Shown piece after piece: positions 63,700 to 64,000 of a DNA stretch of 64,000 bases. Origin of the DNA: Chrysogorgia sp. JL179-B06 (lineage: Eukaryota; Cnidaria; Anthozoa; Scleralcyonacea; Chrysogorgiidae). The position numbers and the translations under genes were made by a program. The notes under the pieces are model-generated. The model was not told the DNA's origin, searched no databases, and saw only the letters and a list, made by a program, of their open reading frames with translations. Where the stretch lies: assembly GCA_035772405.1 (NCBI GenBank), contig JAYKKM010000147.1:2768001-2832000 (forward strand). Direction: 5' to 3'. The stretch's first letter is position 1, and every line of letters begins with the position of its first letter.

Positions 63700-64000
63700 A
63701 TTACATAATCTAGTCAATACGCACAAAGTAAGTTATACACATCCGTGCGCGGCGCAAACGGAACTATAGGTTTTAAATCATCAGTAATACGTAGTCGACG
63801 ACCCGTGTTAGACCACGAGAAACAAGTTGATGGGATATCCACTAAGCCATGGATAGCTTTATAAAAGAAAACAACATCTGATATTTCCCTCCGCATATAT
63901 ACCTGTCCTTATACTCGACATGTTTCTCTAAAATAAACCTCGAAGCGGCACGCCGCTGAACTTTGCGTTTTTTGTTACGAGACAAAATTGGACTACCATA
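63700..64000 (-). pseudogene. LINE reverse transcriptase C-terminal fragment
   Basis: Minus-strand frames read QRRAASRFI, KYQMLF/REISDVVFFYKAIHGLVDIP and GRRLRITDDLK, typical of the C-terminal region of LINE reverse transcriptases just after the thumb. It continues past the window edge and shows at least one frameshift near 63895. Confidence 0.65.

Overview
The window is a piece of an AT-rich invertebrate nuclear genome. Split protein-coding exons with GT-AG introns, RNA polymerase III type tRNA genes and a dense mix of metazoan transposons (CR1/L2-like LINEs, BEL/Pao, Ty3/gypsy, DIRS-like, Penelope-like, Helitron, hAT-like, piggyBac-like, Tc1) rule out a prokaryote. The element mix and the 2A-like peptides at LINE and Helitron N-termini fit an anthozoan cnidarian (coral or anemone) best. 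That placement is an inference, not a proof.

Only one host protein gene is fully supported: HSD17B10, mitochondrial short-chain 3-hydroxyacyl-CoA dehydrogenase type 2. It lies on the minus strand from 57172 to 33787. Four exons join in frame to a 258-residue protein carrying the SDR nucleotide motif, the Ser-Tyr-Lys triad and the family's C-terminus. Intron 2 is 19.6 kb long and is filled with nested transposons.

Layout. 1-830: decayed LINE ORF1 with a PHD finger. 880-6270: an expanded and decaying tRNA-Cys/tRNA-Ser cluster with one intact tRNA-Cys, interrupted by a 768-bp hAT-like element with a clean 8-bp target duplication. 8100-24100: two partial Helitron copies on the minus strand. The second is split by a LINE, an hAT-like element and a 6.06-kb BEL/Pao retrotransposon with 5-bp target duplications. 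The 5' end of that Helitron carries a canonical 2A-like motif before a cysteine-protease-like domain. 26240-31150: a long inverted-repeat (foldback-like) element whose right arm is split by a LINE. 32480-33425: TA microsatellites, a tRNA-derived SINE and a Penelope-type GIY-YIG fragment. 33787-57172: HSD17B10 and its introns, with two gypsy remnants, a GC-rich DIRS-like fragment, two CR1/L2-like LINEs with 2A-like motifs, and tandem copies of a repeat that serve as empty-site controls for each other. 57980-63060: a decayed LINE split by an hAT-like element that itself contains another. 63700-64000: another LINE fragment.

Apart from HSD17B10 and the tRNA genes, nearly all coding sequence belongs to mobile elements. 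Most element ORFs carry frameshifts, including some in elements whose other marks are young.
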